Shown: one piece after another, positions 21,373-31,835 of the stretch
Layout: each line of letters begins with the position of its first letter
Numbering within the stretch: the stretch's first letter is position 1
Origin: Aradus depressus
Lineage: Eukaryota; Arthropoda; Insecta; Hemiptera; Aradidae
DNA: 64,000 bases
Direction of reading: 5' to 3'
Assembly (NCBI GenBank): GCA_963662175.1
Contig: OY759225.1
Coordinates: 10,861,107 to 10,925,106 of the forward strand
Notes under the pieces: model-generated
The model's input: the letters and a program-made list of their open reading frames with translations, nothing else
Database searches by the model: none
What the model was told of the DNA's origin: nothing
Made by a program: the position numbers and the translations under genes

Positions 21373-22064
21373 AGGGCTTGGTTTAGATAGTATAAACATA
21401 CAGGTAATATAATAAGGGGGAAGCCCAGCGCTTCCAGGGAAGGGATCAAAATGGAGTCGATATCATTTTTTATTCGCGAGATTTCGTGCAGGAAAATTGC
21501 TCTTACAATAATTGTATAAGCAATTATTGCTAACACTTACTTCTTTTCAAAAATAGTGTAAAAATACTGTAGTGACCTTGAAACATAAAAATATGTTGAA
21601 AATTTTGATTTAGATTTTCGGACCCATTACAATAATTTCCCTATATGCTGATAGGGCCTTTTTTCATTGCTATTCGCGGCCAGATCTCTTCCACGGCCGT
21701 CTTTTTGTTGCCTTCTGTTCCAGGCTCTAACGGCACAAATAGTCACTCGTTCAGAACCTTTGAAGAAGCTTTCGAATGATGTGCTACCTGGCCACATTCT
21801 CTATACTAGTTGACCTATTTTTCATTTAGTAATCTCTAGGATATTAGTACAGACTAATAATGGTTTTGAGTGGTGTATCATTATGAAATGGATGCATTAC
21901 GTTTGCTATATTTGATCAGGTATATCTCAAGGTGTGATGCAATTCACATCACTTAAGTGTCGTTATCTCCTACTTATCACCAGTGCTATCTTTGAAGACC
22001 CAGGCTCAACATTCATGTGACTCATCCTTTCTAGAGTGCATTTTCTTGTTTATTCATTTTTTTT
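21373..22064. other. LINE 3' UTR candidate and spacer
   Basis: About 21373-21500 probably continues the LINE 3' end (AAGGGGGAAGCCCAGCGC-type). The rest to 22064 shows no recognised element. Confidence 0.4.
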
Positions 22065-22149
22065 TTTTTTTCTAAAAATATTCCCAACAAAAAAATGGTC
22101 AGTGAATCATCGGCAAAATACTTCCCCTGAACAATTTAATCAATTAATA
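22065..22149 (-). repeat. Dispersed repeat B, left part of a split copy
   Basis: GTCAGTGAATCATCGGCAAA and TACTTCCCCTGAAC, ending in ATCAATTAAT. The same copy resumes at about 22845 (ATCAATTAAGTTTTCGCTCT), so a SINE and a palindromic Penelope piece have inserted into it. Confidence 0.8.
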
Positions 22150-22506
22150 GGTTAGGTTTTATGACTCATGCCCGGGCTTTAACTACGAGGTCATATCGCC
22201 TATTACCAGAGCGCTCTTTCGTCACTCTGGTGGACATGAGCCCGACTCTACTGTGGGAGTCCTAAATTTTGCCTACCCTAAATTTTGCCTACCCTAAATT
22301 TTTATTCACCTAGGGTAGGGGTCTTTAACGAGTACCTGACATCGTACAGGCTCGGGACCATCGCTTAACGTCCCATCCGAAGGACGGCGTGCTTAAGTTT
22401 ATTTTACCTCCCAGATAAAATAAACTAAGGGCCTCGGTCGGGTTTCGAACCCACGTTCTTGAGCTCAGAAGTCAAGCACGCATACCACTGAGCTACCGGC
22501 GCCCTT
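22150..22506 (-). mobile_element. SINE family A, full length, internal duplication
   Basis: Complete from tail to tRNA-like head (GCGCCCTT end). It contains a direct duplication of TTTTGCCTACCCTAAA. It is inserted in repeat B, with ATCAATTAA words on both sides. Confidence 0.92.
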
Positions 22507-22610
22507 AAATTATCAATTAATATGAAGATGGCTGATGTAGTGAGAGGTGATTATTTCACAGGTTGTCAAATAAAATGTAGTATGACCTCTCACAGATTTT
22601 TATTAGAAGT

Positions 22611-22652
22611 AGCTAGCCGGCTTTCGAGGTTTCCCTCATCATCAGGGCAGTC
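22611..22652 (-). ncRNA. Hammerhead ribozyme-like motif (P1, left arm)
   Basis: On the minus strand: CTGATGA, an extra T, helix II GAGG-GAAA-CCTC, GAAA, palindromic stem III AGCCGGCT, then A as the predicted cleavage-site base. Stem I pairs only weakly here. Confidence 0.5.
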
Positions 22653-22745
22653 TGATGAAAAATTAAAAAAATTTTTTGAATGAAAACTAAATAATTAATT
22701 ATTTAGTTTTTATTTAAAAAATTTTTAAAACTTTTTAATTTTTTA

Positions 22746-22790
22746 TAGACTGCCTGATGATGAGAGAAACCTCAAAAGCCGGCTAGTTAC
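22746..22790 (+). ncRNA. Hammerhead-like motif (P1, right arm), core mutated
   Basis: CTGATGA and AGCCGGCT are kept, but the invariant GAAA has become AAAA (CCTCAAAAGCC) and helix II has a mismatch, so it should be inactive. Confidence 0.5.
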
Positions 22791-22844
22791 TTCTAATAAA
22801 AATCTGTGAGAGGTCATACTACATTTTATTTGACAACCTGTTCA

Positions 22845-23225
22845 TCAATTAAGTTTTCGCTCTCCCTTCAACCCAATTAAAATTTAATATGTAGCGAAGT
22901 TTTCAACGGAAATTTATGTTTGTGGACCTCCTGATCCAAAAAAAATTAAAAAAAAAGTCTGTCTGTGTGTGTGGCTGTGAACACGATAACTAACGAAACA
23001 TGAAATTTCATCTTTGAATTTAAACCCCGTAAGGACAACATATTAATTTTCAGCGAAATCGGTAGAAGGGAGGTGGGCTCAGAGAAAGACATAACTACAA
23101 AACTAGCCCCTATGTGTCAACTATATAATATTAGCGTAAACAGTCGACTAGTTTTGGAGGGGGAGCGAAAAATTAATTGATTCTGGAGAAGTACATAGCC
23201 GGTGATTCACTGACGACTTTTTTCT
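22845..23225 (-). repeat. Dispersed repeat B, right part of split copy
   Basis: Resumes with AAGTTTTCGCTCTCCC. It then contains a change of direction (ACACGATAACT, CCCCGTAAGGACAACAT) and ends TGATTCACTGACGAC. Confidence 0.75.
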
Positions 23226-23575
23226 CTTCTATTTCATCATTACACATACAGTTATTACACTGATCGTCGCTGCACAAGATCTTCTACAGTGTAATATCGT
23301 CCTAAGACATAAGTTCAGTTCATATGACGGTTACGAGAATGGGTTAAAGACTGTCCTACTTTCCATTCAGCAAGCATTGGGAAAGTATTAAATTGTTATG
23401 ACAAGAAAAAAAAACATTGAGTTTCACGTATTTTGGACGTAGAAATGCTCGTCAAATGGTCGTTCCACAAATGGATGTGAGAATTCTCTTCAACACTAAA
23501 AGGTCACAATGGTTTTGGCAGAATCACTAAGGTTATTGATGTCCATTGACTTTGCAAAAACCAGAAGAGGATTCT
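23226..23575. other. Unassigned spacer
   Basis: No recognised repeat family; possibly unique sequence. Confidence 0.4.
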
Positions 23576-23647
23576 CTTCTTAGCTCAGTGGTATGCATGC
23601 TTGCTTACTGAGCTCAAGATCGGCGGTACTCGTTAAAGACCCCTACC
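23576..23647 (+). mobile_element. SINE family A, rearranged
   Basis: The head up to GCTCAAGATCG is joined directly to GGTACTCGTTAAAGACCCC, deleting about 130 bp of body. Confidence 0.8.
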
Positions 23648-23669
23648 TTCATCATCATCATCATCATCA
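23648..23669. repeat. (ATC)n microsatellite
   Basis: Seven ATC units between two oppositely oriented SINE pieces. Confidence 0.85.
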
Positions 23670-23670
23670 G

Positions 23671-23784
23671 CTTAAGTTTATTTTACCTCCCAGATAAAAT
23701 AAACTAAGGGCCTCGGTCGGGTTTCGAACCCACGTTCTTGAGCTCAGAAGATAAGCACGCATACCACTGAGCTACCGGCGCCCT
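23671..23784 (-). mobile_element. SINE family A, head only
   Basis: Ends abruptly after the first hairpin (CTTAAG) and adjoins the (ATC)n tract, which may be its tail in minus sense, (GAT)n. Confidence 0.85.
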
Positions 23785-24221
23785 CGAATATCATTATATA
23801 CAGAGCATAGAAATGCACTAAGTCATGATATTTTTATCATTATTTTTTTAAATAAAATCTATTTTGAGTCAGTAAAACATATAAAAAACATAATATTCCC
23901 AAGCATAAACTTCTCACTTAAAGTGATTGGTCACATCAAAATATTTTTTGGGGCAAAATTAAGAAAGGGTTTTGAATATTAAAATTGTCCATAACTCAAA
24001 ACCATCTTTTGAGACTTAGTGCCTTTCACATGTATTCCCACGACATGTTAAAGTGACAAGGGTCTCGCAAAGAGGTCACGAGTCCACTGTCCTTTGTACC
24101 TTCTAAGAACCTCTCACTCAGGAATGCTCAACTCACCTTATCCCCCAGGGTCCATTTACGTGGACATGAGTCAACAGACTATATCCATGAAATTGTGAAT
24201 TTACAAAGAATTTCATGCATG
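23785..24221. other. Unassigned spacer
   Basis: No gene or known repeat. Confidence 0.4.
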
Positions 24222-25230
24222 TATTTCGGCTATGGTTGTATGTTTGGTGATCTCTGAGAGCCCCAGCGCCTTCTGTGATTATTTGAAGACTTATTTTGAA
24301 TCGTTTAAAATGTGTGTGAGGGCTTAGCAGAACCCCAGGCTGAACATCGTCCACATAGGCCCTTATTTTGGAAAAGTTTAAATTTCTCAGACCTCCACCC
24401 GGAATTTTGTTTAGAATGTAGAAAAAATGACCCCTGAATTTTTTCAGATTTTTTTGACCATATTAACCCGTGCCTGTAAGGTGTTAAAGTTTAACATTGA
24501 GTTTAAATGGGGATTTTGCGATTCGAGAGACTTTAGAGCGTAACTTTTGATGCCTCGAATGGATTGTTCTGAAATTTCGTATTCTTACGTTTCGGGGGTC
24601 GCTGGTTTCAAATTTGATGTCAAAAATCAAGTTTTGACAGTTACGTTTGTCAAAAAAACTGTCATTAATTTTAACTAATAAATCATTTTCTCAAAAAATC
24701 CATCCGTGATGTGATTTTATAGTTTTAGGGGTCGCTGAATTCAAATTTCAAACATCAAATTATACCACTGGAAGACTAATTAATAGATTCAGAATAAAGC
24801 TTTTAATTTTGCATTATTGGCAGTTTTTTACATCAAATTTGAAATCAGCGACCCCCGAAAAGTAAGAATAAGACATTTCAGAACAATCCATTCGAGGCAT
24901 CAAAAGTTACGCTCTAAAGTCTCTCGAATCGCAAAATCCCCATTTAAACTCAATGTTAAACTTTAACACCTTACAGGCATGGGTTAATATGGTCAAAAAA
25001 TCTGGAAAAATTCAGGGGTCATTTTTTCAACATTCCAAACAAAATTCCGGGTGGAGGTCTGAGAAATTTAAACTTTTTCAAAATAAGGGCCTATGTGGAC
25101 GTATGTTCAGCTCTGGGGTTCTGCTAAGCCCTCACACACATTTTAAACCATTCAAAATAAGTCTTCAAATAATCACAGGAGGCGCTGGGGCTCTCAGAGA
25201 TCACCAAACATACAACCATAGCCGAAATAA
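24221..25230. mobile_element. Foldback element 2, about 400-bp arms
   Basis: Left arm begins TTTCGGCTATGGTTGTATGT at 24223 and the right arm ends with the complement, CATAGCCGAAA, at about 25228. TA lies on each side. Arms are about 400 bp and some 90 percent matching by eye. The inner arm end has TTTCAAATTTGATGTC beside GGGGGTCGCTG. The arms share AGTTTAAATGGGGATTTTG-like and TTTTTTCAGATTTTT words with foldback 3 at 33698. The 140-residue frame on the right arm is a by-product. No transposase. Confidence 0.88.
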
Positions 25231-25306
25231 AAAAAATTATTCAAGCACCACGCTTCAAGGCGAATGTAAAATGAAGCGATTTGATCGAATTTTTTGCCTT
25301 TTACAG

Positions 25307-25407
25307 ACGCAGCCAACACTCTGGAAGGTGAAAGTGCTTCCTGCAGCGATTTGGAAGTGTCCCCAGTCGATTTAATAGTAGCTTATGTTGCTATGTCAGA
25401 GAAGTAG
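25307..25407 (+). CDS. Candidate terminal exon of an unknown host gene
   Basis: A pyrimidine-rich TTTTTTGCCTTTTACAG acceptor at 25290-25306 precedes an open frame ending at a TAG (25405-25407). The encoded tail begins DAANTLEGESASCSDLE and ends VDLIVAYVAMSEK, acidic and serine-rich, then hydrophobic. It shows base composition unlike the AT-rich repeats around it. No upstream exon was identified, because the sequence before it is the foldback element. Not recognised as a family. A chance frame is the alternative. Confidence 0.35.
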
Positions 25408-25790
25408 ACCCACAATGTCCCTCAGAGGGACATCAGCTCAAAAGGAATAGAAGAGAAGAAAGAAAAACTCAAAAACGCTAATAACTGCCGATTTATCAAT
25501 GTAAAGATGCGAAATTTATTGTGAGGATTCAAAAGTCCCTATCTAATCTATCTAAATCGATTCCGTAACCCTTCATTTGGATATCTGACACGACGATGTA
25601 CGCCAGTCGTGTTTAGTACGAGTGGTACAAGACTGTCGTTATATTGTGTCCATGAACCGTTGAGTCACTCTACGCTAATATTTCCGGGCTGTACTTTTTT
25701 ATTTTGCTATAGAAGCTATTTAAAACGTTCGTAGCGGACAGAGATGCCAGTCATCCCAATCGAAACACCAAACGTAGTTCTCTTTCTAAT
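25408..25790. other. Spacer with short repeat B fragment
   Basis: 25470-25550 has CGCTAATAACTGCCGATTTA and AAGATGCGAAATTTATTGTG. The rest is unassigned and may include a 3' UTR of the candidate exon. Confidence 0.45.
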
Positions 25791-26030
25791 CATCTTAACG
25801 CAACTATCTTCCTACAGTATAAGGAAGTATTGGAATCATGCGAAAATCCGAGAGCGAGTTTGTAATGGAATTTGAAATTGTAAGGCTCCTCGAACATTTT
25901 TTTTTTCATTTTTGAGATCATATCTAGTCTGTGTGTTTCAGTGTATGTCATTGAACGTGAAATTTGAGATTCCGATGTCACTTGTGCTATCAGATTAGAT
26001 TTTGGCCGAAATAGGATGAAAATTGAGACG
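25791..26030 (-). repeat. Dispersed repeat E
   Basis: Same word order as 19660-19830: AGTATAAGGAAGTATTGGAA, CGAAAATCCGAGAGCGAG, GGCTCCTCGAACAT and GTATGTCATTGAACGTGA. Confidence 0.6.
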
Positions 26031-26114
26031 ACTTTACGTCAACGCGTATGTATATTTTAAAACTCACTTTTAAAGAGAACTTTAAAAGGCACATTTTGTA
26101 TGAAATACATTTTC

Positions 26115-26180
26115 TGCTTCGAACCCACGACCTAGAGCTCAGAAGTCAAGCACGCACACCACTGAGCTACCGGCGCCCCT
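26115..26180 (-). mobile_element. SINE family A, tRNA-like head only
   Basis: Only the box A/box B head remains. Confidence 0.8.
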
Positions 26181-26639
26181 GCGTTTATAAAATGTATAAG
26201 TTATTTTGATGTTCAAAATCGTACCACATATCCTATTACCATGTTATGATTTATTGGAAAGAAATATTATTATCATTATATTATAGCCATATCTTTAGTA
26301 GGTATATCTTTCTCTGCCTATTTCAGTATTTTTAAGTGCCTAAACATCCGGGTTGTGGAGTCATCTTAGGATATTTTCAAAAGAGTCCAAATATCAAAGT
26401 AGTAAAGACAATGTTGTTTGTGAAATTTAATGTTTTTCCAAAGACATTAGCAACATTTTCTATCCGTTGTTGGTCCACATTAGGTAACTCTTAAATGGGC
26501 ATTTTGGCACATTAAAAACAAGATTAGACCACGCCAAAAACAACAAACATGAAGGGGAAAACCATCAGAGGAATGAACGGAATGTTTTTCTGATGAAATC
26601 GGTCCAAGCATTTCCTGGGTACAGTCCTCTTACTTCTTT
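26181..26639. other. Unassigned spacer
   Basis: No recognised feature. Confidence 0.4.
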
Positions 26640-26981
26640 AGCTGTACGAAGTATAGGGGAAGTTATCTAATCTGTCAGAAGTTCCATGTTGAATTTTCAT
26701 CGGTGAATTACTGGCGATTTAGACAACTACTGCTCTCCTCAAAATTCACCAGGCTGAAAATCTCTACTAGATTCCCTCGGTCGATTTCGCAGAAAATTGA
26801 TAGGTGTGTCCCTTATGGAATTTTGAATTTAAATATAAAATTTCATATTGATACATTAATTACATCGGTAGTTTTTTTTTTTTTTTTTTAATAGAGTCTC
26901 CTCTAATCCTGAAATTTCATATGTGTCTTCTTTATGTGGTTTTAAATTCAATTAAAGTTTTTGTGTAAGTCCCTATCCTTG
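26640..26981. repeat. Dispersed repeat B
   Basis: Opens with ACGAAGTATAGGGGAAGTTA and holds TAGGTGTGTCCCTTATGG and TTTCATATTGATACATTAAT; its 3' end has expanded into the adjoining array. Confidence 0.75.
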
Positions 26982-27264
26982 GTACATAACTTCCCCTATA
27001 CTTGATACGTAACTTCCCCTATACTTGATACATAACTTCTCCTATACTTGATCCATAACTTCCCCTATACTTGATACATAACTTCCCCTATAACTGATAC
27101 ATAACTTCCCCTATACTTGATCCATAACTTCCCCTGTACTTCGTACATAACTTCTCTTATACTTGATACATAACTTCCCCTATACTTCATACATAACTTC
27201 CCCTATACTTGATACATAACTTCCCCTATACTTGAGACATAACTTCCCTTATACTTGATACAGT
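26982..27264. repeat. 23-bp array made from the end of repeat B
   Basis: About 12 units starting ACATAACTTCCCCTATACTT. The unit is the terminal word of repeat B (AACTTCCCCTATACTTCGTA), so the array arose by tandem expansion of the element's own end. Confidence 0.93.
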
Positions 27265-27499
27265 TGGAGACGTAAAAAAAAAAAACATGCCTACTTTTTA
27301 TTCTATATTACACAATTCTAGATTGGTTTTTTTTTTACTGGTGAAAGTCCGGCCATATAACAAATTGCTGTAACCTATATGCAAGAATATCCCAAGCGTG
27401 AACATAGTGCTTTGAGAGGCTTCAATCTTGCAAGCTGCAGACTGCAAGCTCGGATCAAGTTACCACTCACCCTCTAAGCCCTCCATATATAGAAACCCA
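27265..27499. other. Unassigned spacer
   Basis: Nothing recognised. Confidence 0.4.
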
Positions 27500-27731
27500 T
27501 AAGCACGCCGTCCTTCGGAGGGGACGTTAATCTATGGTCCAGAGCCTGTACGATGCCAGATACTCGTTAAAGATCCCTCCTACCCTTGGTGAATATAAAT
27601 TTAAGATAGGCAACATTTAGGACTCCCACAGTAGAATCGGACTCATGTTTACCAGAGTGACGAAGGAGCGCTGTGGTATTAGGCGAAATGATCTCGTAGT
27701 TAAAGCCCGGGCATGAGTCATAATAACTAAC
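27500..27731 (+). mobile_element. SINE family A, headless
   Basis: Body from AAGCACGCCGTCCTTCGG to a GAGTCATAATAACTAAC tail. Confidence 0.88.
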
Positions 27732-28065
27732 ATATGAGGTGAATAAAATAATAATTATAAAATAGAAAACAAATATAAGTATTTAGAAGGTTTATATAAT
27801 ATATATGAAACAAAGTGTAATTGCTACAGAACTTTACATAATTATCGATATTATTCTTGAAAAAAAAAAAAAGCCAATTTTACTTTTAACAGTGAGATTT
27901 TTGATGCTTTTTTGCAGTCCACATAGTACAAAGGGCATTATCATTGGCGTGCGCACCCGCAACCAAGTACAATGTAAAAAAAACAATATGAATATTTTGC
28001 AGCAACACCAGTGTCTGATTGCACATCTAAACGGTGTTTTTTTTTTAAATTGTTCTACATAAGCT
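27732..28065. other. AT-rich spacer
   Basis: No supported gene; the 85-residue frame has no motif. Confidence 0.45.
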
Positions 28066-28104
28066 GTTTATTTAATATATTGTCTAATTTCACTAACTAT
28101 ATAT

Positions 28105-28150
28105 ACATGGGAGTACTTTCGGTATTTCTACCATCCTCAGCCAAAAGCAT
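28105..28150 (-). ncRNA. Hammerhead ribozyme-like motif (P2, left arm)
   Basis: Minus-strand mirror of the right-arm motif: CTGAGGA, extra T, GGTA-GAAA-TACC, GAAA, AGTACT, C. Confidence 0.6.
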
Positions 28151-28202
28151 AGTGTAGAGTCTTATCTCTATGCCAAAAGCATAGTAAAGAGTCTTATCTC
28201 TT

Positions 28203-28250
28203 ATGCTTTTGGCTGAGGATGGTAGAAATACCGAAAGTACTCCCATGTAT
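28203..28250 (+). ncRNA. Hammerhead ribozyme-like motif (P2, right arm)
   Basis: CTGAGGA (28213-28219), one extra T, helix II GGTA-GAAA-TACC with a GNRA loop, GAAA, palindromic stem III AGTACT, then C as the cleavage-site base (about 28242). Stem I pairs TGG with CCA, then an internal loop, then ATGC with GTAT. Confidence 0.62.
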
Positions 28251-28287
28251 ATATAGTTAGTGAAATTAGACAATATATTAAATAAAC

Positions 28288-28565
28288 AAGTTTTATTTTA
28301 TTTTTCAAGTCCATTTGAATTATTTCACAATATCTCTGCAATAATGTCAGTTTTCACTACATAAGCTGTGCAGTTAAGTGCAACAAGATCGATTATTTAA
28401 TTTGTTGCTTCCCTTTTTGAAACAAGAGATGTGTTTTAATTTAAATTTTGAGTAAATAAACTGAATTTCAACAATTGAAACAAAATTTGAAAGCAGTATG
28501 GCGTTATAAGATTAAAATTTTTATTTTTTATTTTTTTATATTAATAGTTCTAATAATATGAATAA
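28288..28565. other. AT-rich spacer
   Basis: Nothing recognised. Confidence 0.4.
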
Positions 28566-28890
28566 GGGGGCGCCGGTAGCTCAGTGGTATGCGTGCTTGC
28601 CTTCTGAGCTCAAGATCGTGGGTTCGAAACCCGACCGAGGCCCTTAGTTTATTTTATCTGGGAGGTAAGATAAACTTACGCACGCCGTCGCGATGGTCCC
28701 GAGTCTGTACGATGTCAGGTCCTCGTTAAAGACCCCTGCCCTAGGTGAATAAAAATTTAGGGTAGACAAAATTTAGGACTCCCATAGTAGAGTCGGGCTC
28801 ATGACCACCAGAGTGACGAAAGAGCGCTCTGGTAGTAGGCGATATGACCTCATAGTTTAAGTCTGGGCATGAGTCATAATAACTAACTAA
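28566..28890 (+). mobile_element. SINE family A, near full length
   Basis: Complete head; short deletion in the CGCCGTC hairpin; tail ATAATAACTAACTAA. Confidence 0.93.
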
Positions 28891-29114
28891 GAATATGGTA
28901 TTATATTATTGTTTACCTGCTTTAATATAAAAACTGTAATAACATATTATATATTATTGCAGAGTTGTTTCTCCCATATATTTCTTACCCTCTCAAAAAA
29001 TACCAATTACAAAAGTTTCAGGACGAACTCTCAAAATCAGTATTATCAGTATAAAACCATATCAGTAATAAACATTAAATATAATAATTATAAGTAATTA
29101 ATTATTAATATGTT
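28891..29114. other. AT-rich spacer
   Basis: No feature. Confidence 0.4.
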
Positions 29115-29951
29115 TATATAATTAATATGACTACAGTCTATAGAAATGTGCTTATCCTAACAGACAGCCAGAGCTCCATTATCAAACTGTCCAACGTGCG
29201 AGTGGAGGCCTCACCTGATAGTGGGGATCCTGAAGCGTCTCCGAAATTTGTCCCAGCAAGGAAGAAGCATACGTCTCGCCTGGGTGAGGGCTCACTCGGG
29301 CATTGTTAACAATGAGATGGTCGACTGTTTGGCGAAATCAGCTACTGAGTACCAGGAGGTAAGCTCTCGGTATAAAGTCCCAGTGACTGACCTATATACG
29401 AACTTTAACCAAGATCTCAGAGCCGCTTGGCAAAGAGAATATGATGCGAGCGATAAGGGATTATTTTATAAGTCAGTCAATCCACATGTAGGAATACCAT
29501 CCTGGTTCGGGAAATCTTCAAGATCACGAAGATTTGTCAAAAATCCCTGCAGAGTCAGATCAAATCATGCACTTTGCCGTAAATATTTGCATAGGATCGG
29601 CAGAAGTGAGACTCCTTTCTGTGAGGACTGTGGAATGACCGAGGATCCAGAGCATGTCATCATGTGGTGCAGTAAATATTCGTATTCAAGGATCAAATTT
29701 ATAGAGAAGGTACGGAAGATAACAAAGGATACCCCAAGTTACGTGGACCTGCTCAGACTTCCCAATCTCCATTCCGAAAATTTACATTCATTTTTCCAAG
29801 AGATAGGCGTAGATTTTTAAATTTCACCTTTTAGAGAACATTCATATGTAAAATTGTTTTTTTTTTAAGTGGCTAATGGCTCAATGCTAAAGTCAAAAAT
29901 AAAAATAAAAAAATAAATAAATATAAAAAAAAATATATATATAATTAATAT
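29115..29951 (+). mobile_element. 5'-truncated LINE with RNase H, 14-bp target duplication
   Basis: Insertion 29129-29937 is bounded by TATATAATTAATAT at 29115-29128 and 29938-29951. An A-rich tail (AAAATAAAAATAAAAAAATA type) precedes the right repeat. This is the usual outcome of target-primed reverse transcription. The repeat is AT-rich, so coincidence cannot be fully excluded. Confidence 0.85.
29129..29820 (+). pseudogene. LINE ORF2 C-terminal region: RNase H plus zinc motif
   Basis: The first frame gives NVLILTDSQSSIIKLSN, with an RNase H catalytic Asp in DSQ. A frameshift at about 29220 leads to the 199-residue frame with IRLAWVRAHSGIVNNEMVD, the H...N...D end of RNase H, then CEDCGMTEDPEHVIMWC, the C-x2-C...H...C motif near the ORF2 C-terminus. 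This order (RNase H, then zinc motif, then stop) fits I-group and related LINEs that encode RNase H. Reverse transcriptase and endonuclease are missing, so it is inactive. Frameshift and truncation confirm a dead copy. Confidence 0.92.
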
Positions 29952-29979
29952 CTATTTTATATTTACTATTTTACTTCCC

Positions 29980-30665
29980 AGCTATACGAAGTATAAGAGA
30001 AGTTATGTAATCAGTCAGAAATTTGACTAGTTTTCATCGGAATTTAATGTTTTTCGAATCCTCGATTTCATAATTTAAAAAAAACGTTGAATGAAATTTT
30101 GGATTTGGATGAAATTTTATGTGTCATGTATATCCAGAACTCCATAAGGATGATATCTATTATTATTTTTAGTGAAATCAAAGATAAGAGGTCGATCGAA
30201 GAGAATCGATTAGCAATTCGATGTGAAGTTTTAACTAGAATATCATGTTTTCCAACCCAGTTATTCCAAAAATGAAAAAAAAAAAAGATTTCCTGACTGA
30301 CTGAGTGTGTGTGCCTGTGAACATGATAATATTGTCAAACAATTTCATTCAAATCTCCATAAGGACGCACTTACTAATTTTCTGCAAAATCGAACGATGG
30401 GAAGGGGGATCTGATCTTCGATTCGCCTCATTATCTCTGCGGTATCCAGGAGTATTTTTGATCTTCAACTGTGATCTGCTGGAGAAAAGAGATCAAAAGG
30501 GGGGGAGCTCATATAATATAATATAATAAACCCTAATTTCGACCGAATAATGAATGCTTTGACCTATTTAGCCCAAACGATTGATTTTCGAGGGAGAGCG
30601 AAAAATTAATTGATTATTTCGTGCTGGGGAAGTACATTGTTAGTGATTCGACGACTTATTTTCTC
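29980..30665. repeat. Dispersed repeat B, long copy
   Basis: Opens CAGCTATACGAAGTATAAGA. Has several ATGAAATTTTATGTGTCATG-like units and GTCTGTGAACA words, and ends GGGGAAGTACATTGTTAGTG then ATTCGACGAC. It therefore contains both characteristic ends. Confidence 0.8.
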
Positions 30666-30984
30666 TTAACTTAGTAAGTGAACATTCTTTACACCTCCTG
30701 GGATTCGAACACGGGATAGCGATACTAACGTGTAATACTCTTCTGGAATAAAATGATTATTTTTACTCTGGTGTGAAAATTTTTTTTAATCAGATGATGT
30801 CATCGTCTAAATATTTGTCTGACTGATATTGTGTAGTCAAAACAGTGCCTTGAAGGCTACACTGGTCACGATTTGACCCAGCCTGGGACAATCCTAGTTC
30901 GTCTTAGATTGTTGGAGGATCCATAGCGTCTTTGTTTAGGATTAACCTGGGGCCGATGTTGCTAGCTTGTGAAGCCTTACCTAG
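30666..30984. other. Spacer and possible LINE 3' sequence
   Basis: 30693-30735 (CTGGGATTCGAACACGGGAT) resembles a tRNA T-arm in minus sense but has no partner arms. 30840-30984 probably belongs to the 3' UTR of the LINE that follows. Confidence 0.4.
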
Positions 30985-31235
30985 CTTCATGCATGCACCT
31001 AGGAACCTAAGCGTCCAATGCTCTTATCTGGATTTAAAGTTCTAGTCTCCCCTGGTCTAAAACCTACCTCTATAATCACATCTCTAACGAAAATATGGAA
31101 TCTCCTCCGAGTATATCCTGAGCATATGCCCAGGAAGTGAGGAGCCATCTCGCCTTCTCCACATCAGTCCCACTTGGGACTTCTATAATACGAGTGTATA
31201 GGTGTCTATTTACAGGACCGTTAGTTTCTGAAGCT
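30985..31235 (-). pseudogene. LINE ORF2 C-terminus (family L2a), damaged
   Basis: The minus strand reads GPVNRHLYTRIIEVPSGTDV, then in another frame GEGEMAPHFLGICSGYTRRR and FHIFVRDVIIEVGFRPGE. This aligns with 21190-21372 (ETAAHFLGICSGYAGIRFRI). A frameshift separates the two parts. A trace of the same 3' end (ACCTAAGCATTCAATGCTCT) lies at 51250-51280. Confidence 0.78.
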
Positions 31236-31835
31236 CTTTTGAAGATTTTACTTATATATTTGTGAACAATTTCGATTTGATTATAAAGAGTAGTTTTATT
31301 GACATAGAACTACGTCTTTTCCGGCGATAGGGGGGGTTAAAGTGCGTCAATAAAATGTGTCACACTTTATGAGCTTATATCTCCTAAAAATAATAATGGT
31401 AGAATTATGAACCAAACGTAGATAGAGAGCTTGTGTAGTGCAATTTATTATAAAACAAATTTCAACCCTTCATCTTTCATCCCTTTAATATGGCAGCATA
31501 AAAACAAAAAAGTTGGAAATCCCAAATGAGTGTGTCTCAAGGTTAGTTGAAGAGTCGCGAACCGCCATCTTTTCGTAATATACCAAACTTTTTACCGACA
31601 GACATCCTTCTCTTGAAATATGCATTATGTATTTATTTAATTAATTTTAAATATTTATTTTAATACAGGAGGATCTGACGATGACGTAAACTATACTCAT
31701 TATATTGGTCGGTACTCAACGAGGATCCTGTATTGACATGATATTCACTAAACACATTGATTATCTCAGTTTGCATAGATATATCTCTTATTTCTCTTAT
31801 CGTAAACCAATACTAGCAATAACAATTGACATATG
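31236..31835. other. Unassigned spacer
   Basis: 31295-31365 contains a direct repeat TTTTATTGACATAGAACTACGTC / GTCAATAAAA in opposite sense. No gene seen. Confidence 0.4.

Larger units (their letters stand above)
22558..22841. mobile_element. Palindromic Penelope-like terminal piece (family P1)
   Basis: About 130-bp inverted arms (left starts ACAGGTTGTCAAATAAAATG; the right is its complement) around an AT-rich centre. Each arm carries a hammerhead-like motif. A damaged related piece is at 57245-57345. Assignment to Penelope-like elements rests on structural resemblance to the family beside the GIY-YIG frame at 61 kb. Confidence 0.6.
28066..28287. mobile_element. Palindromic Penelope-like terminal piece (family P2)
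   Basis: About 85-bp near-perfect inverted arms: left GTTTATTTAATATATTGTCT, right its complement. The middle carries two direct CCAAAAGCATAGT...CTTATCTCT units. Each arm holds a full hammerhead-like motif. A partial relative is at 36716-36812. Confidence 0.7.

Noticed and set aside
24953..25375. 140-residue plus-strand frame
   Set aside because: Runs through the right arm of foldback 2. Only the last part after a plausible acceptor (25307 on) is kept as a weak exon candidate, in another interpretation.
30693..30735. tRNA gene on the minus strand
   Set aside because: Only a T-arm-like word; no acceptor, D or anticodon arm could be built.
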